A stretch of 9,402 nucleotides of DNA from Treponema sp. (GTDB lineage: Bacteria; Spirochaetota; Spirochaetia; Treponematales; Treponemataceae), in NCBI GenBank assembly GCA_017544745.1, contig JAFYDO010000017.1, positions 1-9,402 on the forward strand. Reading direction: 5' to 3'. Both the position numbers and the translations under genes were made by a program. How positions within the stretch are numbered: the stretch's first letter is position 1; every line of letters begins with the position of its first letter. The notes under the pieces are model-generated. The model was given only the letters and a program-made list of their open reading frames with translations. It had not been told where the DNA came from and made no database searches. Below, piece by piece: positions 6,369 through 9,402 of the stretch.

Positions 6369-8411
6369 CTATAAAATGACGTAGTTGTTTTTTTCTTCAA
6401 CAAAAGGCCCCGGAAGAGGATTTTCGTCTCTTTTTTTGCCCAAAAGGTCCTGGTCAAAGGTAATCGGGCTGCCATCAGGGTTTTCAAACTTTTCTTCCGG
6501 CTCAAAGGCCATCTTCATGTCATCGGTGTGCATGAGCTTACACTTTGGTGCACTGCCTGCAGCTCCAATCACATCATAAAGATTTGTCTTAAACTCAAAA
6601 CCATCGGCTTTTTCTTCTACTGCAAAATTGACCCTTTCGCCTTCAATCACAACAGCATCAGGCTCTTTGGCTTTAGACATTGGACGTGCGCCATTAAGAT
6701 AAACATTTCCGCCAGTCCAGACAGGAAGTTCAGAATAATACTTGTCGGTTGTAACAGCACCCTGGCCGCAGTAGCCTTCAAACTGTTTGTTCCATTCATC
6801 AAAGGTCGGAAACTTTTCGTAAACAAAAGTACCTGCCAGAATGTTTCCGTCGTCCCAATCGTTCTTGTTGGCAATGTTGTTATCCATTCCTTTTTTAAGA
6901 GCTGGACGAATAGGCTCCTGAACAAAGATGTTATTATAAACTCTTGTATCGCCATGAAGGATTGTCATAAAGCCCGCAATTTCTGTCTGATGCGGAACAT
7001 GATAAGGTGTGTATCTTGGAGATGGTCTTGTTGGCGCACCGTTGTTTGTACCAAGCCCAACAGAAACAATTCCGCCATAAATAATATTGTGAACAAGGGC
7101 CACTCCCTGTGTTGCAAGCTTGAGCGCTCTGTCTGACAAGAAGATGTTGTTATCAATTAAAGTTGGTCCGTGGCTAACTTCTACAAACAAATCTTCGCCA
7201 CAGCCAACCATGCTTTCGTCATTCTGATTATATTCCTTTGGAACGACATTGTTGTAAAAAAGATTCTGAGTAACGCGTGTTCCCTGTGCCTGCCAGTCGA
7301 GCCACATTCCGCGGGTACAGTCGTGAATCACATTGCGACGGTAGATGCAGTCAATTGCTGCATGCATTTTAATTCCGCCAATTTCGCAGCCTGCAAGATT
7401 CTGTTTGTTGTTTATGTGATGAATATGACAGTCCTCGACCAATGAGAAAACTCCGCCAAGATGACCTACAATTCCAGTCTGTCCGCAGTCGTGAATATTA
7501 CAGCGGCGGATTATGTGTGAACCGATTGTGGCCTTGCTCCAGCCTTCGCGTTGTGCCTGGCAGATACAGTCGCGTTCTGTTTGAGCGCCGTCCTTGTATT
7601 TCCACTTGAGCCACTTATTATCGTTTTGGGGCTGAAGATATTTACCAAGACTGATTCCACTGCACTTTGCTTCAAAAACTTCGCAGTCTTCGATGATCCA
7701 GCCCTTTGACCAGTGAGGGCCAATCATTCCTTCCTGGTAGGCTGTAGGAGGTGCCCACTGTGTTGCTGCTTTAGAAACCTTAAAACCGCTCAAAGTAATA
7801 TAACCGCGGCCTTCTTCCTTTGGATAAAAGCAGGCCTGGCGTGCAGTGATTTCTACATTCTCTTTATTTGGGTCTAAACCCTGGAAATTTGCATAAAAAA
7901 CAGTCTCATCGGTCTTTTCATCCTGCTGAGCATACCATTTATACACGGAAAACTCGTGGTCCCAAGAAGGAACACTAACTGCGGCGGCCTCAACTTCGTC
8001 AACTGACTGCACTTCGTACATAGATTTTCCGTTCAAAAACACATCACCTGTATGGGCAGTCATAAATGCAATAAACCAGTCGCCACTAACAAGCTCTTTG
8101 TATGGATTATAGTCCCCAAAAATCTTATTAGAAACGCGCGCAGTATAAACGTTGCCTTTGTATTGCGTCCATCCAGTCAGAGGCTCTGCTCCGGTAATAT
8201 GAGCCCCAAGAGGTTCGGCAGATTTATAAACAATGCGCTTGTCTTCTGTTCCACCATTTTTAGGATTTACCCATTCACGATAAACACCCGGTGCAACAAC
8301 AACTTCATCACCGGCAACAGCAATTTCTGCCGCTTCCTGAATAGTTTTAAAAGGCTTTTCACTCGATCCGTCTCCATGAATCTCTACCTTTGAGTTTACA
8401 TAATATGTCAT
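6369..8411 (-). CDS. GH120 beta-xylosidase (right-handed beta-helix)
   Basis: A 680-residue protein that matches, motif after motif, what I recall of XylC from Thermoanaerobacterium, the GH120 founder. Shared stretches include PGVYREWVNPK (41-51), FGDYNPYKE (98-106), DVFLNGKSMYEV (123-134), YANFQG (173-178), WAPPTAYQ (219-226), IGPHWSKGWIIED (230-242), GQTGIVGHLGGVFS (310-323) and GIKMHAAID (346-354). GH120 enzymes hydrolyse xylo-oligosaccharides from the non-reducing end with retention. By alignment from memory the nucleophile is D372 (MWLDW) and the candidate acid/base residues are E343 (GCEIGG) and E411 (FVEVSHGP). There is no signal peptide, so it should act on imported oligosaccharides. 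Compared with XylC, about 15 extra residues appear just before E411 (about 389-403). GGAG (8417-8420) precedes the ATG. It lies directly upstream of, and 9 bases from, the arabinofuranosidase gene. Confidence 0.93.
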   Translation of the reverse strand: MTYYVNSKVEIHGDGSSEKPFKTIQEAAEIAVAGDEVVVAPGVYREWVNPKNGGTEDKRIVYKSAEPLGAHITGAEPLTGWTQYKGNVYTARVSNKIFGDYNPYKELVSGDWFIAFMTAHTGDVFLNGKSMYEVQSVDEVEAAAVSVPSWDHEFSVYKWYAQQDEKTDETVFYANFQGLDPNKENVEITARQACFYPKEEGRGYITLSGFKVSKAATQWAPPTAYQEGMIGPHWSKGWIIEDCEVFEAKCSGISLGKYLQPQNDNKWLKWKYKDGAQTERDCICQAQREGWSKATIGSHIIRRCNIHDCGQTGIVGHLGGVFSLVEDCHIHHINNKQNLAGCEIGGIKMHAAIDCIYRRNVIHDCTRGMWLDWQAQGTRVTQNLFYNNVVPKEYNQNDESMVGCGEDLFVEVSHGPTLIDNNIFLSDRALKLATQGVALVHNIIYGGIVSVGLGTNNGAPTRPSPRYTPYHVPHQTEIAGFMTILHGDTRVYNNIFVQEPIRPALKKGMDNNIANKNDWDDGNILAGTFVYEKFPTFDEWNKQFEGYCGQGAVTTDKYYSELPVWTGGNVYLNGARPMSKAKEPDAVVIEGERVNFAVEEKADGFEFKTNLYDVIGAAGSAPKCKLMHTDDMKMAFEPEEKFENPDGSPITFDQDLLGKKRDENPLPGPFVEEKNNYVIL

Positions 8412-8430
8412 AATGTCTCCAGATTACACT

Positions 8431-8457
8431 GTCATGCTGAACTTGTTTCAGCATCTC
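8431..8457 (+). repeat. Dispersed palindromic hairpin element, copy 2 (GCT/AGC stem)
   Basis: The 27 bases read GTCAT, GCT, GAACTTGTTTC, AGC, ATCTC. The stem ATGCTGAA/TTCAGCAT encloses the loop CTTGT. It lies about 10 bases 5' (in the transcript) of the GH120 ribosome binding site and is paired head to head with copy 3. Confidence 0.85.
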
Positions 8458-8465
8458 TTCATTCT

Positions 8466-8492
8466 GAGATTCCGAAACAAGTTCGGAATGAC
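8466..8492 (-). repeat. Dispersed palindromic hairpin element, copy 3 (TCC/GGA stem), inverted to copy 2
   Basis: The minus strand reads GTCAT, TCC, GAACTTGTTTC, GGA, ATCTC, with stem ATTCCGAA/TTCGGAAT and loop CTTGT. It starts 3 bases after the stop codon of the E2-like gene. It is separated from copy 2 by 8 bases, and the two copies are 23/27 complementary. The region 8431-8492 can therefore form either two small hairpins or one long imperfect hairpin. Confidence 0.85.
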
Positions 8493-8495
8493 AAG

Positions 8496-9332
8496 CTATT
8501 TAATATCTTCTTTTACTTCTGCCGGTGGTTGTTCCAATACTTCCGGATCCTGCAGTATGCTCTGGAGCTTTCGGCAGGCCATTGCAAACTGAACACCTTC
8601 GGCAATTCGTTCATCCATAACAAGACCAATAGGAATAACCTTGTCAAAAACAATTTCCCCGTGTCGTTTTACAGGGTCATCGCGTGTGTTTCCCATAGCC
8701 ATAATCATAGAGGTTGTACCAAAGTTGTAAACATGATGGAAAATATAGTTAGTACCAATACTGGCAAGATTTGTAATAGTCATTGTACAGTGGAAAGGGC
8801 TGGCATCAATAACTGACTTAGGAAGCCATCCGTGCTTGTCCATCCATTTAATAAAATTAACACCAACACGAGCCAGCCCCGGAATAGAAAGCAGAGTTGC
8901 CATAAGCTTATCGGTAGAGTTGGTTTTTCCGGCTCCACGGTTAGTGTTGATATATTCATCCAGAACTTCCTGAACCTGGTAAATGGTCATGTCCGGCTTA
9001 AAGTACATCTTGTTCATAGTACCTTCGGTTTCGCCCGGCTTAAGAACAACCATACCGATTGCAATTTCGTTTCTGGCATAAAGAGTTTTATTTACAACAA
9101 ATCTGTTCAAAAATGGATAGTCCGCAACGGTTCTTATATAAGCCGCAAGAACAACCGCCAGATGGCTAAATGTATATCCTTCATCCTTTTTTCGCCTGAT
9201 GTATTTTCTGATTGGGTCCTGTTGAACAGTAAGCTCAATCATGTTCATAGAATCGCATCGCTCAACCATGATGTGCGAAATAAGCTTGTACATCGGGTCT
9301 ATTGTTTTAATTTTTCGTCCGTCTTTACGCAT
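8496..9332 (-). CDS. 2-oxoacid dehydrogenase E2-like (CAT-fold) protein with degenerate catalytic motif
   Basis: A 278-residue protein that resembles the C-terminal catalytic domain of dihydrolipoyl acyltransferases and chloramphenicol acetyltransferase. Visible elements are IRKYIRRKKDEGYTFSHLAVVLAAYIRTVADYP with LNRFV and YARNEIAIGMVV (41-96), TMTITNLASIG (183-193), and IPIGLVMDERIAEGVQFA (233-250). The last segment corresponds to the E2 'DHRxxDG' active site but reads D240-E-R-I-A-E-G246: the catalytic histidine is glutamate and the Asp before Gly is glutamate. There is no lipoyl or E1/E3-binding domain. It is therefore unlikely to be a normal E2; a structural, regulatory or altered-function role is open. 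Start: AAGGA (9340-9344) is 7 bases before the ATG. It is the first gene of an apparent operon with the GH120 and GH127/146 genes, separated from GH120 by the paired hairpin elements. Confidence 0.8.
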   Translation of the reverse strand: MRKDGRKIKTIDPMYKLISHIMVERCDSMNMIELTVQQDPIRKYIRRKKDEGYTFSHLAVVLAAYIRTVADYPFLNRFVVNKTLYARNEIAIGMVVLKPGETEGTMNKMYFKPDMTIYQVQEVLDEYINTNRGAGKTNSTDKLMATLLSIPGLARVGVNFIKWMDKHGWLPKSVIDASPFHCTMTITNLASIGTNYIFHHVYNFGTTSMIMAMGNTRDDPVKRHGEIVFDKVIPIGLVMDERIAEGVQFAMACRKLQSILQDPEVLEQPPAEVKEDIK

Positions 9333-9360
9333 AATCTGTTCCTTATTTTTCTTTTAAACA

Positions 9361-9369
9361 ATTATACCA
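9361..9369 (-). promoter_or_regulatory. Extended -10 promoter for the E2-like/GH120/GH127 operon
   Basis: The minus strand reads TGGTATAAT: a TGn extension plus perfect TATAAT, about 29 bases before the ATG at 9332. The upstream sequence is A/T-rich with no good -35 hexamer, consistent with an extended -10 promoter. No obvious operator or catabolite-control site lies in the remaining bases of the window, which ends at 9402. Confidence 0.55.
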
Positions 9370-9402
9370 CGGAATTAATGATTTTTTTAAAGATTTTTTG
9401 TA

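Noticed and set aside
6528..7136. Plus-strand open frame of 202 codons
   Set aside because: It is wholly antisense to the GH120 gene, which has strong family motifs throughout, and it has no ribosome binding site or recognisable domain.
8431..8492. Intrinsic terminator after the E2-like gene
   Set aside because: The hairpins are not followed by a U-run in the minus-strand transcript, and the GH120 gene starts shortly after without a clear promoter of its own.
1..9402. tRNA, rRNA, CRISPR array or IS transposase
   Set aside because: No cloverleaf-like tRNA sequence, rRNA signature, regularly spaced direct repeats or transposase coding sequence was seen on either strand.

Overview
The window looks like part of the chromosome of a fibre-degrading, probably gut or rumen anaerobe. 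The gene content, the style of the XRE regulator and the short dispersed GTCAT...ATCTC palindromes suggest a Treponema-like spirochaete. This is an inference: there is no rRNA or other phylogenetic marker here. The flanks have intermediate base composition, while roughly 1956-3911 is clearly AT-richer.

Layout. 1-501 (+) is the C-terminal end of a larger protein with a CBM6-like carbohydrate-binding fold, probably from a secreted hemicellulase. It converges, with a 14-base overlap, on a minus-strand pair: a Nudix hydrolase (1943 to 1407) followed by a cytoplasmic alpha/beta-hydrolase esterase (1384 to 488). Next comes the AT-rich stretch: an XRE-type repressor (minus, 2360 to 1980) facing two plus-strand genes of unknown function that encode membrane proteins (2454-3215 and 3228-3902). 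From 9332 down to 3912 runs a minus-strand operon. It starts with an E2-acyltransferase-like protein that lacks the catalytic histidine motif, followed by a GH120 beta-xylosidase and a GH127/GH146-type beta-L-arabinofuranosidase. An extended -10 promoter lies at 9361-9369, and the last two genes are 9 bases apart.

How it fits together. The CBM protein tail, the esterase, GH120 and GH127/146 together suggest arabinoxylan or arabinan breakdown. The secreted protein would bind or cut polymer outside the cell. The esterase, xylosidase and arabinofuranosidase have no signal peptides and would finish imported, decorated oligosaccharides in the cytoplasm. No transporter or sugar-responsive regulator lies in the window.

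Most unusual features. Three copies of a 27-base hairpin element (1396-1422, 8431-8457, 8466-8492) share an invariant frame but have three different stem triplets, each with its exact complement on the other arm. The copies sit at gene ends just upstream of the next gene's ribosome binding site; one supplies the stop codon of the Nudix gene. A related element lies in frame inside the GH127/146 gene and encodes about 12 extra residues. No tRNA, rRNA, CRISPR array or insertion-sequence transposase was seen, and no gene-free stretch exceeds 300 bases.
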